Source of the DNA: Streptomyces sp. DG2A-72
Lineage (GTDB): Bacteria; Actinomycetota; Actinomycetes; Streptomycetales; Streptomycetaceae
Assembly: GCF_030499575.1 (NCBI RefSeq)
Contig: NZ_JASTLC010000001.1
Coordinates: 8,332,001 to 8,396,000 of the forward strand
DNA: 64,000 bases
Reading direction: 5' to 3'
Part shown: positions 7,895-16,745 of the stretch, one piece after another
Layout of the letters: each line of letters begins with the position of its first letter
How positions within the stretch are numbered: the stretch's first letter is position 1
The notes under the pieces: model-generated
What the model was told of the DNA's origin: nothing
The model's input: the letters and a program-made list of their open reading frames with translations, nothing else
Database searches by the model: none
Position numbers and translations under genes: made by a program

Positions 7895-8908
7895 TCAAGC
7901 CACCCGCCCCAAATCCCCCACCCGCACCTCATGCACCAGCGCACCCCCCGCGACCAGCCGTTCCAGCTCCTCCACCACAATCCGCCCCAGCCGCTCCAGC
8001 TCGTTCCCGAGCGACCCGGCGATGTGCGGCGTGAGAAACACGTTGGGCAGTCGGTACAGCGGAGAGCCGGCGGGCAGCGGCTCGGGTTCCGTCACATCGA
8101 GGATGGCGTGCAGCCGGCCGGAGACCAGCTCGTCGGTGAGCGCCTCGTGGTCGACCAGGGCGCCGCGCGAGGTGTTGATCAGCACGCCGCCGTCCCGGAT
8201 GAGGGCGAGCCGGTCGCCGTCGAGCATCCGGTAGGTCTCGGGGATGTCGGGCGCGTGCAGGCTGACGATGTCGCTGTGCCGCAGCAGGTCCTCCAACGAC
8301 AGCAGTTCGGCCCCGAGTTCGGCGGCCTCGGCGGAGCTGACGTACGGGTCGTGCAGCAGCACGGTGAAGTCGAACGGCCGCAGCAACTCCAGCAGCCGTC
8401 TGCCCACGCGTGAGGCGCCGATGACGCCGATCCGGCGGCCGACGTTGCCGGTGGAGGCGGTCTCCTCGTCGGTCGGGTAGGTGTGCGTGGTGCGGAAGCG
8501 CTCTCGGTGCGTGAAGGTGTCCTTCCCGGCGAGCAGGATCATGGCGAGCGTGTACTCCGCGACCGGCAGCGCGTTGCCGGTCACCGCGCTGGAGACGGCG
8601 ACGCCGTGCTTCCACAGGGCGTCGCCGATCAGCGAACGGACCGAGCCCGCGGCGTGCAGGACGGTGCGCAGCTCGGGTGCGGCCGCGAGGGCGTCGGCGT
8701 CCAGGTGGGGGCAGCCCCAGCCGGTGATCAGCACCTCGGCCCGGGCGAGGGCGCCGGCCGTCCTCGGGTCGCTGAGGTCCTGCACGACGAGGGCGGGGTC
8801 GATGTCGGACGCCTGCTTCAGCCGGGCCATCAGCGGCGGAGGGAAGAGCAGGGGGAGGTGCACCGGATCCATCGCGAACACGGCCCTCGGCGGGTGCGGG
8901 CTGGGCAT
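7895..8908 (-). CDS. D-2-hydroxyacid dehydrogenase family protein
   Basis: 337 residues from ATG 8908. This is the NAD-binding fold of 2-hydroxyacid dehydrogenases: LRTVLHAAGSVRSLIG, the nucleotide-binding loop RIGVIGASRVGRRLLELL, SDIVSLHAPDIPETYRMLDG, and LINTSRGALVDHEAL with the catalytic Arg, then PLYRLPNVFLTPHIAGSLG with the catalytic His. The family oxidises or reduces 2-hydroxy acids and 2-keto acids. Homologues near LacI regulators often sit in sugar-acid or plant polysaccharide clusters, which fits the surroundings; the substrate is not deducible. Two LacI-type sites (8929-8940 and 8941-8954) lie just upstream. Confidence 0.9.
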   Translation of the reverse strand: MPSPHPPRAVFAMDPVHLPLLFPPPLMARLKQASDIDPALVVQDLSDPRTAGALARAEVLITGWGCPHLDADALAAAPELRTVLHAAGSVRSLIGDALWKHGVAVSSAVTGNALPVAEYTLAMILLAGKDTFTHRERFRTTHTYPTDEETASTGNVGRRIGVIGASRVGRRLLELLRPFDFTVLLHDPYVSSAEAAELGAELLSLEDLLRHSDIVSLHAPDIPETYRMLDGDRLALIRDGGVLINTSRGALVDHEALTDELVSGRLHAILDVTEPEPLPAGSPLYRLPNVFLTPHIAGSLGNELERLGRIVVEELERLVAGGALVHEVRVGDLGRVA

Positions 8909-8928
8909 GACTCTCCTGACACGCTGGT

Positions 8929-8954
8929 GGAAACATTTTCAGAAAGCGCCTTCT
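8929..8954. promoter_or_regulatory. Two adjoining LacI-type operator candidates
   Basis: GGAAACATTTTC is followed directly by AGAAAGCGCCTTCT, whose AGAA/TTCT arms surround an AGCGCC core. The second resembles the AGAAAGCGCTT sequence upstream of the rhamnogalacturonan acetylesterase. The pair is 20-45 bp upstream of the dehydrogenase ATG, a position suited to repression. Confidence 0.55.
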
Positions 8955-9536
8955 ACGGTAGATCTGCCGAGAATGGCGGGTCAATCAGTTGGACGGAGCG
9001 GAGGGTGCGGTTTCCCCCGGAGGCTTCTGCGCCGTACACGCGTGTCGGGCAGGATGATGCGGCAGAACTGCGGTAGTCCGCCGCGGCGAGGCCATCGGCG
9101 CCCGGCCGTGGCCGGGCCCCGCCCCCTGCCCAGCCCCGAAATCGGTTACTCCAGTTTCTGCGGCGGAACCCGCTCGTGGCACCTCGTGGCAACCTCGTGG
9201 CAACCGGTTCCAGAACGCACGACGGAGATCGCCTGGCGGCCACGTCCGCCCGGTGTGGGCCATGCTCGACTCCCACTACTCCCACTACTCCCACTACCGG
9301 CGCCGCCGCAACCTGTCCGTCCCCTACCTGCAGCGCATCGCCCACTCGGTCCCACCCGGAGGGGGGTGGCGGCGACTACGGCCCCACCGGCGGAGGCTAC
9401 GACCAGCTCGGCTTCGGCACGCTGGCGTACGCCGAACAGCCCTCCAGGCCACCTCGCTCACCGGAATAGTCGTTCGTGATGTGGTGCTCTGACATGTGCA
9501 GGGCGCAACGAAGTGCGGCGAGAAGCAGGTGGGCGC
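8955..9536. other. 580-bp stretch without a convincing gene
   Basis: Open frames exist on both strands but none has a recognisable product or good start. Visible structure: short direct repeats of CCTCGTGGCA (9182-9200), three CCCACTACT units (about 9273-9299), and GGCAACCGGTTCCAG at 9199-9213, whose AACCGGTTCC core matches the operator of the LacI gene at 11149. Part may be decayed coding sequence. It also holds the promoter of the carboxylesterase. Confidence 0.5.
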
Positions 9537-11144
9537 ATGACGGCAGACCGGGCAGGGCAGGTGACGGAGCAGCCGGCGGAACGTCCGGTGATCAGGACGC
9601 CGTACGGGGCCGTGCGCGGCCGGTACGAGCACGGCGTCGCGGTGTTCCGGGGCATCCCGTATGCGGCGCCCCCGTTCGGCCCCCGCAGGTTCCGGCCGCC
9701 CGAGCGGCCGGAACCCTGGGACGGGGTGCGGGACGCGGGTGCCTTCGGCCCGACCCCGCCGAAACCGCCGTACTCCGAGGCCTTCGCGCAGTACCTGTCC
9801 GACCCGGTCGTCCCCGGCGACGACTGTCTCAACCTCAATGTCTGGACGCCCGAACCCGGCCCGGGCGCCCGGCTCCCGGTCATGGTGTGGCTGCACGGCG
9901 GCGCCCTGACCCGCGGATCCTCCGCGGTACCCGTTTACGACGGAAGCCGTTTCGCCCGCGACGGCGTCGTGTTCGTCTCGGTCAACTACCGACTGGGAGT
10001 AGAGGGTTACGGACTGTTTCCGGACGTCCCCGCCAACCCCGGCCTGCGCGACCAGCTCGCCGCGCTGGAATGGGTGCGGGCCTCGATCGAGGCCTTCGGC
10101 GGCGACCCCGCGCAGGTCACCCTGTTCGGCCAGTCGGCCGGCGCGATCAGCACCGGCGCACTGCTGGCCGCCCCGCAGGCCCAGGGCCTCATCCGGCGTG
10201 CGGTGCTGCAGAGCGGGCCGCCGGAGGCCGCCGAGCGGGACAAGGTACGGCGGATGGTGCGCCGTATGGCCACCCGGCTGAAGATCCCCGCCACCGCCGC
10301 GGCCTTCGCCGACGTCGACCGGGATCTCCTCCTGCGCACCCAGGCCGACGTGGGCAGGCTCAGCAGCCCGGTCCTCGGCGGGCCCGCCTTCGGGATCGTG
10401 GTCGACGGCGATGTCGTCCCGTGCAACCCCTTGGAGGCCCTGGTCGAGGGCGACGCGGCGCGGGAGGTCGACCTGATGATGGGCTGGACGCGAGACGAGT
10501 ACCGGCTGTGGCTGGTGCCCGGCGGTCTCCTGGAGCGCGTCGACCGGCTCGGGCCGGTCGCCTTGGCGGGCGCCATGGCCCGCTGCCGCTGTGGACACGA
10601 GGTGCCGCGCGGCTACCGCGCCCTGCGCCCGGACGCGGGCACCGCCGAGATCGTCGGCCAGCTGGTCACCGACCACCTGTTGCGCCTGCCGCTGCACCGC
10701 CTGGCCGACGCCCGCCCGCAGTCGTCGTACGTCTACGAGTTCACCTGGCCCTCCAGCCTCCCCGACCTCGGCTCCTGCCACGCCCTGGAGCTCGGCTTCG
10801 TCTTCGACACCGGCGACGTCCCCGAGTCGCGGAAACTGGCCGGCGAGGGTGCCCCGCAGGAGCTGGCGGACGCGATGCACTCGGCGTGGGTACGGTTCGC
10901 GACCCATGGCGACCCGGGTTGGCGGCACTGGGACGGCACCCATCCGGTCCGCGTGTTCGGCGACGGCGAACCGGAGATCGCGTTCGGCCCGCGCGACGCG
11001 GAACTCGCCCTGTGGGCGGCCGACGCGAGGGCTCGGGAAGCGGTCCCGGAATCGGCGCCTGCGGATGGTGCGGTCGCGCGCGGGGCGGAACTGCGGTCGG
11101 TCGTACGACGGTTGCGGCTGCCGGGGTCGGTTCGGCGTTCCTGA
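9537..11144 (+). CDS. Type-B carboxylesterase (pnb esterase family)
   Basis: 535 residues from ATG 9537, preceded by AGCAGGTGG; an in-frame GTG at 9513 is a weaker option. Alpha/beta hydrolase of the carboxylesterase/cholinesterase family. Motifs include VFRGIPYAAPPFGPRRF, the paired DDCLNLNVWTP segment, the oxyanion loop PVMVWLHGGAL, and the nucleophile elbow LFGQSAGAIS with Ser200. The family cleaves esters of small acids or alcohols. No signal peptide is present, so it is cytoplasmic. It is convergent with the LacI gene at 11149, only 4 bp away. Its place between LacI genes suggests removal of acyl or feruloyl groups from plant sugars, but that is inference only. Confidence 0.92.
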   Translation: MTADRAGQVTEQPAERPVIRTPYGAVRGRYEHGVAVFRGIPYAAPPFGPRRFRPPERPEPWDGVRDAGAFGPTPPKPPYSEAFAQYLSDPVVPGDDCLNLNVWTPEPGPGARLPVMVWLHGGALTRGSSAVPVYDGSRFARDGVVFVSVNYRLGVEGYGLFPDVPANPGLRDQLAALEWVRASIEAFGGDPAQVTLFGQSAGAISTGALLAAPQAQGLIRRAVLQSGPPEAAERDKVRRMVRRMATRLKIPATAAAFADVDRDLLLRTQADVGRLSSPVLGGPAFGIVVDGDVVPCNPLEALVEGDAAREVDLMMGWTRDEYRLWLVPGGLLERVDRLGPVALAGAMARCRCGHEVPRGYRALRPDAGTAEIVGQLVTDHLLRLPLHRLADARPQSSYVYEFTWPSSLPDLGSCHALELGFVFDTGDVPESRKLAGEGAPQELADAMHSAWVRFATHGDPGWRHWDGTHPVRVFGDGEPEIAFGPRDAELALWAADARAREAVPESAPADGAVARGAELRSVVRRLRLPGSVRRS

Positions 11145-11148
11145 ACGG

Positions 11149-12198
11149 CTACTTCGCCGCCACGGAGTCCCGTACTACGACATGCGTGCCCAGCAGCAGG
11201 TGCTCGTCCGGGGTTTCCGGGGTGCGGCCCAGTGCCGTACGGACGGCGAGACGGCCCAGCTCCTCGTAGGGGACGTGGACCGTCGTCAGGGCCGGGTGGA
11301 GGTCGCGGGCGAAGGGAATGTCGTCGTAGCCGGCCAGCGAAACATCGCCGGGAACGTTCAGGCCCGCCTCGTGCAGAGCGGTGAGCGCGCCCGCGGCGAC
11401 CATGTCGGTGGCCGCCACCACGGCCGTGAACTCCAGCCCCCGCTTGAGCGCTTCGCGGATCAGACGGTGGCCGGCGTCGCGGGTGAAGTCGCCGTGGAGG
11501 AGCAGCGCCGGGTCGGGTTCCAGGCCGCGGGCGCGGTGTGCGGCGAGGTAACCGCGTTCACGGCCCTGCGCGGTGGTGTGGTCGGGCTTGCCGCCGAGGA
11601 ACAGCACCCGGTGGTGGCCTTGGGACAGGACATGGGCGACCAGGGCGTAGGCGCCGCCCTCGTTGTCGTACTCGATGACGGTCACCGGTGCGCCCGGCCC
11701 CAGCGGCGGGCGGCCGCACAGGACCAGCCGGGAGCCCGCCGACGCCAGCTGGTCGGCCATCCGGCGCGTGCGCTCGCGGTACTCGGAGGTGTCGGCGGAG
11801 CCGCCGACCAGGATCACGGCGGCGGCTCGCTGGGCACGCATCATCTCGACGAACTCCAGCTCGTGCCGGACGTCGCCCTCCGTGCTGCACACCACGCACA
11901 GATGCCCGAGCCGGGTCGCCTCCCGTTCCACGCCGTGCGCCATGTGCGCGAACGACGGTCCGGTGATGTCCTCCAGCACGAACGCCAGCGTGGGCGTGCC
12001 GACCCCCGCGACCGCCTTGGCGCGCGCGTCGGCGACGTAGTCCAGCTCACGCACCGCCCGCATCACCCGTGTCCGGGTCGCCGAGCTCACCGGATACACC
12101 CCGCCCAGCACGCGCGACACCGTCGACGCGGACACACCCGCGCGCGCCGCCACGTCCCGGATGGTGCTACGGCTCGCGTCTGCGCTCTTCCGCGTCAT
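11149..12198 (-). CDS. LacI-family transcriptional regulator (third)
   Basis: 349 residues from ATG 12198. Headpiece STIRDVAARAGVSASTVSRVLGGVYPVS; sensor domain with VIEYDNEGGAYALVAHVLSQGHHRVLFLGG and SLAGYDDIPFARDLHPALTTVHVPYEELG. It is a paralogue of the 6396 regulator, probably from local duplication followed by divergence of the sensor. A perfect palindrome, GGAAACCGGTTCCC, lies about 40 bp upstream of its start, so autoregulation is likely. The AACCGGTTCC core recurs upstream of the convergent esterase. Confidence 0.93.
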   Translation of the reverse strand: MTRKSADASRSTIRDVAARAGVSASTVSRVLGGVYPVSSATRTRVMRAVRELDYVADARAKAVAGVGTPTLAFVLEDITGPSFAHMAHGVEREATRLGHLCVVCSTEGDVRHELEFVEMMRAQRAAAVILVGGSADTSEYRERTRRMADQLASAGSRLVLCGRPPLGPGAPVTVIEYDNEGGAYALVAHVLSQGHHRVLFLGGKPDHTTAQGRERGYLAAHRARGLEPDPALLLHGDFTRDAGHRLIREALKRGLEFTAVVAATDMVAAGALTALHEAGLNVPGDVSLAGYDDIPFARDLHPALTTVHVPYEELGRLAVRTALGRTPETPDEHLLLGTHVVVRDSVAAK

Positions 12199-12236
12199 GT
12201 TCCGCCCACCCCGTTGTTCAGCAGCGGCAACACGGT

Positions 12237-12250
12237 GGAAACCGGTTCCC
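12237..12250. promoter_or_regulatory. LacI operator candidate (near-perfect palindrome)
   Basis: GGAAACCGGTTCCC is symmetric about the central CG at 12243-12244 except for one position, and the central ACCGGT is fully palindromic. It sits 39-52 bp upstream of the LacI ATG at 12198. The central CG and flanking GGAA/TTCC are typical of LacI-family sites. Confidence 0.65.
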
Positions 12251-12313
12251 GACGCGGAGGCTAGCAGTGGGGAGCAGCAGGCACGAGGGGCGGAGGACGG
12301 GATCTCGCGCTGC

Positions 12314-13225
12314 TTACGCGGGCGTCAGCGTCCGCGTGATCGACGTGATCGCCTCCGGCCCCACCCGGCAGCACCCGCCGATCAGCCGCGCCCCCGCTTC
12401 CTGCCAGCCCCGCACCTGCTCGGGCGCGAAGCTGGAGCGGCCGGTCCAGGTACGGGCCTCGGCGTCCCAGGCCTCGCCGCTGTTGGGGTAGACGACGACC
12501 GGTTTACCGGTCACCCGGGCCGCGATCCGGATTGCGCCGTCGACGTCCTCGGGCGCGCAGCAGTTCACCCCGACCGCGATCACCTCGTCCGCGTCGGCGG
12601 CCGGCGCGAACGCCTCCTCCAGCGGCTGACCGGCACGCGTGCGATCCCCGTCGACCGTGTACGACAGCCAGGCCGGGACGCCGAGTCCCCGCACCGCCCG
12701 TAGCAGCGCGGTCGCCTCGTCGGCGTCGGGAACCGTTTCCAGCGCCAGTACGTCGGGCCGGGCGCCGGCCAGCACCTCCAGCCGTGGACCATGGAAACGC
12801 TCCAGCGCGTCAACGCTCAGCCCGTACCGTCCCCGGTATTCGGAGCCGTCGGCGAGCATCGCCCCGTACGGTCCCGCCGACGCGGCCACCCACAGCGGCC
12901 GGTCCGTCCGTGCTCGCCGAGCGGCCTCCCGGGCCAGCTCCACACTGAGCGCGAGCAGCTCGGCCGCCCGCTTCCGGCCGATCCCGCGCTTGCCGAAGCC
13001 CTCGAAGGTGGCCTGATAGCTGGAGGTGATCGCCACGTTCGCGCCCGCCTCGAAGTAGGCGAGGTGCGCCTCGATGATCGCCTCGGGCCGCTCGGCCAGC
13101 AGTCGCGCCGACCACAGCTCGTCGCTCAGATCGTGCCCGGCGGACTCGAGCTGGTTGGACAGTCCGCCGTCGAGGACGACGGTTCCGGCGGCGAGGGCTT
13201 CGGCGAGGCTGACGGTGCTGGTCAT
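12314..13225 (-). CDS. mmuM: Homocysteine S-methyltransferase
   Basis: 303 residues from ATG 13225, which begins the conserved N-terminus; upstream codons in the frame are not conserved. The zinc-site cysteines are present: VGVNCCAPEDV and the C-terminal LIGGCCRVGPEAI. Also characteristic are VLDGGLSNQLESAG, ANVAITSSYQATFEGF and WVAASAGPYGAMLADGSEYRG. The enzyme transfers a methyl group from S-methylmethionine (or SAM) to homocysteine to make methionine in the cytoplasm. It is divergent from the APH-fold gene at 13306. No riboswitch structure is evident in the short 80-bp gap. Confidence 0.92.
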   Translation of the reverse strand: MTSTVSLAEALAAGTVVLDGGLSNQLESAGHDLSDELWSARLLAERPEAIIEAHLAYFEAGANVAITSSYQATFEGFGKRGIGRKRAAELLALSVELAREAARRARTDRPLWVAASAGPYGAMLADGSEYRGRYGLSVDALERFHGPRLEVLAGARPDVLALETVPDADEATALLRAVRGLGVPAWLSYTVDGDRTRAGQPLEEAFAPAADADEVIAVGVNCCAPEDVDGAIRIAARVTGKPVVVYPNSGEAWDAEARTWTGRSSFAPEQVRGWQEAGARLIGGCCRVGPEAITSITRTLTPA

Positions 13226-13305
13226 GGTGACGACGGTAGCCGAGGCGGGACGGGGGACCAGCAGGTGAGACACCGGTGCATCGCCGAGCGCTCTAGCCTT
13301 GTCGC

Positions 13306-14409
13306 ATGCCTGTCCTGGATGGAGATGCCGAGGTACGCGAGGTCCTCGGAACTGAAGAAGCCGTTTTCGAACCTCTCGTCCACAACCCCAAGAACGGTGT
13401 CACAGGGGGCGTCTGGCGGGTCACCGCCGGGGATCGCTCGGCCGTCCTGAAGCTGCTCACCCGCAACAAGGAGGCGACCGGACGCTGGGCCGCCTCGGAA
13501 GACCCCCGGCACTGGAACCACTGGCGCCGCGAGGCCCATGTCTACGAGTCCGGGCTCGCGCAACTCTGGCGGCCGTACGGGATCAGCGCGCCCCGGCTGC
13601 TGGCCCGTGTCGAACGTGGGGACGGCGATGTGGCGCTGTGGCTGGAAGACGTGCCGGGCGAACCGGGCACGGCCTGGCCACTCGCCCGGCATGTCGAACA
13701 CGCCCGCCGTCTGGGTGCCGCCCAGGGAGCCGTCCACCCGGACGACGAGCCGTGGCTGACGCGCGGTTTCCTGCGGCAGTATGTGCGCAGCAACACGCTC
13801 GGCCAGGAACTGCTCGACGCCGACGAGGCCTGGCAACAGCCCCTGGTCCGCGACCACTTCCCCGCCAGCCTTCGCCATGACATGGTCCGCCTTCACCACG
13901 ACCGCGAGTGGTTCCTGGACGTCATGGAGTCCCTGCCGCGCGCCTTCAGCCACCTTGACCAGTGGCCCGCCAACGTCCGCTCCCACGGCCCGGACAGCGT
14001 CCTGTTCGACTGGGCCTTCGCCGGGGACGGTGCGCTCGGCGAGGACCTCGGCAACTACCTTCCCGACACCGTTTTCGACTTGTTCATCCCCGCCGCCCGG
14101 CTGCCCGGGTACGCGGCGGACGCGTACGAGGCCTATCTGCACGGCCTGCGCGAGAGCGGCTGGCGGGGAGACGAGCAGCTGGTGCGGCTGGGCGTGTGCG
14201 CGTCCGCGGTGAAGTACGACTGGATCACCGCCCTCATGCTCGCCCGGGCCGGCGAAGAGCAGCTCGACTACGGCGGCGGCCGCACCGTCTCCGCCGAACT
14301 CCGTTACCGCGAACGCGGGTTGACGCTCGCCTTCCTCGCCGGGTGGGCGGCCGAGGCGCGTGAACTGGCCCCGCGGCTGGGGTTCCCGGAGGCACCGAGC
14401 GGACGCTGA
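13306..14409 (+). CDS. APH-fold phosphotransferase family protein
   Basis: 367 residues from ATG 13306. Kinase-like aminoglycoside-phosphotransferase fold: an N-lobe lysine in RSAVLKLLTRN, a hinge in VALWLEDVPGEPG, a catalytic loop FSHLDQWPANV (H-x-D-x4-N) and a metal-binding aspartate in VLFDWAFAGDGALGEDLGN. APH-fold proteins phosphorylate antibiotics, choline, homoserine or unknown small molecules; this one has no specific signature. It stands alone, so a resistance role should not be assumed. Confidence 0.85.
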   Translation: MPVLDGDAEVREVLGTEEAVFEPLVHNPKNGVTGGVWRVTAGDRSAVLKLLTRNKEATGRWAASEDPRHWNHWRREAHVYESGLAQLWRPYGISAPRLLARVERGDGDVALWLEDVPGEPGTAWPLARHVEHARRLGAAQGAVHPDDEPWLTRGFLRQYVRSNTLGQELLDADEAWQQPLVRDHFPASLRHDMVRLHHDREWFLDVMESLPRAFSHLDQWPANVRSHGPDSVLFDWAFAGDGALGEDLGNYLPDTVFDLFIPAARLPGYAADAYEAYLHGLRESGWRGDEQLVRLGVCASAVKYDWITALMLARAGEEQLDYGGGRTVSAELRYRERGLTLAFLAGWAAEARELAPRLGFPEAPSGR

Positions 14410-14472
14410 CGCCCGCGTCGCCCGCTCGGATTCGTCGCCCAGCCTGCGTCCGAGCGCGCGAGGCGCCCCCTA

Positions 14473-16572
14473 CTACGCCGCGTGCCGCCCGCCCCTCCTC
14501 CGTCCTCCGCGGCCCCGTACCCGTCGCGTCGCCGGCACCATCAGCCCGCCCAGCAGGCCGAGTCCCAGCGCATACGGCCACCAGCCGAACGTCTCGCTCT
14601 CCGCGCTCGCCGTGCGCCTGTCCGCGGGCGCCGCGCCGGCCGCCGTACGGGTGGAGGCGGTCGGGGAGGAGCTCGCGGTGGTCGCCGTCGTCAGGATGAC
14701 GTCGTTGCCGTCACCGCCCCGGTAACTGATCCGGTACGTCGTGTTCGCGAGCTTCAGCCGGGCGCCCTCCTTGAGGCCGGTGAACGTGCCGGTCGTCTTC
14801 GCCCGGCCGGTGTGGTTGAGGATCTTGATCTCGCGTGCGGGCCGCGTACCGGCGGCGGACACATCGAGGTCCCCGGCCAGCCGTACCGCTCCCGCGACCT
14901 TCAACGGCTTGTCTCCCAGGACCAGTTGGCCCTTCGCATGCTGTATGTAGTCACCGGTTACGGCGACACCGCCCGCGACCACGCCGTCGTTCGTCACCGA
15001 GCCCTTCACCGTGCCCTTGCCGGAGAGGGCCGTCGCCACACGCAGGACCCCGGTACCCGCGTCCAGCCGTGCCCCCGCCGACGTGAGCCGAATCGCCCTG
15101 CTGCGTACGAGAGTTGCCCCGTCCCGCAGCGCCAGGGTGCCCTTCTCGACGGTCGTGGCCCCGGTGTACGTCACCGAGCCGCCCGTGAGCGTGGTCGTCG
15201 CCGCGCCCGACTGCACGAGCGACCCGCTGCCACTGACGTGCGTCAGCTTCACCGAGTCGGTCACGTTCCGCACGACGAGCGTTCCGTCGTTCACCACCCG
15301 CCGCTGCTCCGTGCCCGTCAGCAGCGAGCCGTCGCCGCCCGGCTTGCCCGAGCCGAGCCGTAGCACCGCCCCCTTCTCCACGGTGGTCGAGCCGTCGTAG
15401 TACTGCTTGGCCGCGAAGGTGACGTCGTTGCCGGGCGTCCCGGCGATGACGATGTCGCCGGCGCCGGGCGCGGACAGTGTGTCGTGGAAGACGCCGCCGC
15501 CGATGGGCGCGCCGAGCGTCACGGGCCCGTTGTAGTCGAAGGTGAGCAGCGAACGCGATCTGGCCGCAAGCAAGTTGATGTACACGGTCTCGGCGGTCCC
15601 CGGCATGAAGATCTTGTTCGTCGTCCCGTCGCCCCACTGGACGTTGGCGCCCTTGATGTTGGTGCCGCGTTTGTTGACGTTCTTCCGCGCGGGCGTCCAG
15701 TTCAGGGCGGGGTCGCTGAGCGAGGGGTCGGTGTCGCCGCCCTGGTTCGACCAGCTGTACTGGCCGGTCAGGACGACCTTGCTGCCCGGCCGGGACTGGA
15801 CGTTGATGTCGCTGCCGTACTCGCGCTGGTAGAAGTCCATGCCCATGGTGACGGTCTGGCCCAGCGGGGTGTCCACGGTGTACGTGCCCTGGTTGAGGAT
15901 CTTGCGCACGTTCGGCAGCGATGTCGCGTACTCCGGGCGTCCGGCGTTCAGCTGCGTGCCGTTGTCGATCACGCCGGAGAAGGAGTGGGTGCCCGACAGG
16001 TCCCAGGTGCCCCAGAGGAACCTGGGCTGGGTGATCAGCCCGGAGCCGCTGATGGTGCCCAGGTTGTAGGCGCTGGTCAGGGAGAGTCGCAGGGTGCCGT
16101 CGACCCGGATGTTGTCCTGGTTGAGCCGGAACGCCGGGGTGTTGTACGGGAAGTGGCCGATCAGCCCGGCCGTGCCGCCGTTTCCGTACTGCAGCGTCGC
16201 CCCGCGCTCGACCGTGATCGCGGGCGGGTCCGGGTTGGCCGTGGTGACGTACGGGTGGTTGCCGCCCTGCGTGCTCACCTTCTGTCGCTGCCGGGACTTC
16301 GGCAGCGTGAAGTCACTGTCCTTGGTCAGGACCAGGGTGCCGGTGCCGCGCACGGTCAGTGTGCCCTCGCCGTGGAACGCGCCGTCGTACGTCGTCGTAC
16401 CCGAAGGCACGGTGACGACCGTGTCGCCGTTGAGCGTCACGTCGCGGTCCGCGAGGACATCGGCGGTGACATCCCGGGTGCCTGCGGCCTCGGCAGGGGG
16501 AGCGGTCACCAGGAAGGCGACGGCCGCGAAGGCGCCCGCAGCCGCTGCGGTCTTGTGGGGGAAGCTGCTCAC
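14473..16572 (-). CDS. Secreted, membrane-anchored beta-helix repeat protein
   Basis: 699 residues from GTG 16572; starting here gives a clean signal peptide (HKTAAAAGAFAAVAFLVTAPPAEAA). A TTG at 16623 would extend the frame but spoil the n-region. The body is rich in Gly/Thr/Val repeats; two copies of the autotransporter-associated beta-strand repeat are evident (YYDGSTTVEKGAVLRLGSG, TYTGATTVEKGTLALRDG). The C-terminus has a threonine/alanine-rich stalk, a hydrophobic helix (WWPYALGLGLLGGLMVPA) and an Arg-rich tail, but no LPxTG. It is probably a surface-exposed right-handed beta-helix. It is divergent from the GH43 gene across a shared promoter region, suggesting a role in binding or degrading the same polysaccharide. 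Confidence 0.8.
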   Translation of the reverse strand: MSSFPHKTAAAAGAFAAVAFLVTAPPAEAAGTRDVTADVLADRDVTLNGDTVVTVPSGTTTYDGAFHGEGTLTVRGTGTLVLTKDSDFTLPKSRQRQKVSTQGGNHPYVTTANPDPPAITVERGATLQYGNGGTAGLIGHFPYNTPAFRLNQDNIRVDGTLRLSLTSAYNLGTISGSGLITQPRFLWGTWDLSGTHSFSGVIDNGTQLNAGRPEYATSLPNVRKILNQGTYTVDTPLGQTVTMGMDFYQREYGSDINVQSRPGSKVVLTGQYSWSNQGGDTDPSLSDPALNWTPARKNVNKRGTNIKGANVQWGDGTTNKIFMPGTAETVYINLLAARSRSLLTFDYNGPVTLGAPIGGGVFHDTLSAPGAGDIVIAGTPGNDVTFAAKQYYDGSTTVEKGAVLRLGSGKPGGDGSLLTGTEQRRVVNDGTLVVRNVTDSVKLTHVSGSGSLVQSGAATTTLTGGSVTYTGATTVEKGTLALRDGATLVRSRAIRLTSAGARLDAGTGVLRVATALSGKGTVKGSVTNDGVVAGGVAVTGDYIQHAKGQLVLGDKPLKVAGAVRLAGDLDVSAAGTRPAREIKILNHTGRAKTTGTFTGLKEGARLKLANTTYRISYRGGDGNDVILTTATTASSSPTASTRTAAGAAPADRRTASAESETFGWWPYALGLGLLGGLMVPATRRVRGRGGRRRGGRHAA

Positions 16573-16698
16573 GCACGGGAGACGCGCGGGTCGGCGACGG
16601 ATAACAGAAATCTGTCCGGCCAAAATTCGGCGCGTCGGTCCCGTTGACCTCCTCGTGACACCCCCTTACCTTTTCGGCGTTCGTAATCACAGATGACG

Positions 16699-16714
16699 TT
16701 CGGGATACCGAACA
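16699..16714. promoter_or_regulatory. Perfect operator-like palindrome upstream of GH43 genes
   Basis: GTTCGGGATACCGAAC has 6-bp arms, GTTCGG and CCGAAC, around GATA. It lies 31 bp upstream of the GH43 ATG at 16746. A copy with one mismatch (GTTCGGGATACCGGAC) is at 54918-54933, upstream of the sugar ABC transporter. IclR- or GntR-type regulators use palindromes of this size; no such regulator is in the window. Confidence 0.7.
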
Positions 16715-16745
16715 TCAAACTTCTCGCCCCCGAGAGGCAGCCCGA

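Noticed and set aside
8484..8500. GGAAGCGCTCTCGG as another LacI site
   Set aside because: It lies in the middle of the dehydrogenase coding sequence and has poor symmetry; probably chance.
9250..9492. Frame with repeated SHY residues, initially considered a small tyrosine-rich protein
   Set aside because: The repeats come from CCCACTACT units, there is no ribosome site, and the rest of the frame is arginine-rich as in out-of-frame reading.
13306..14409. Antibiotic-resistance kinase
   Set aside because: The APH fold is clear but there is no specific aminoglycoside or macrolide kinase signature and no resistance context, so only the fold is called.
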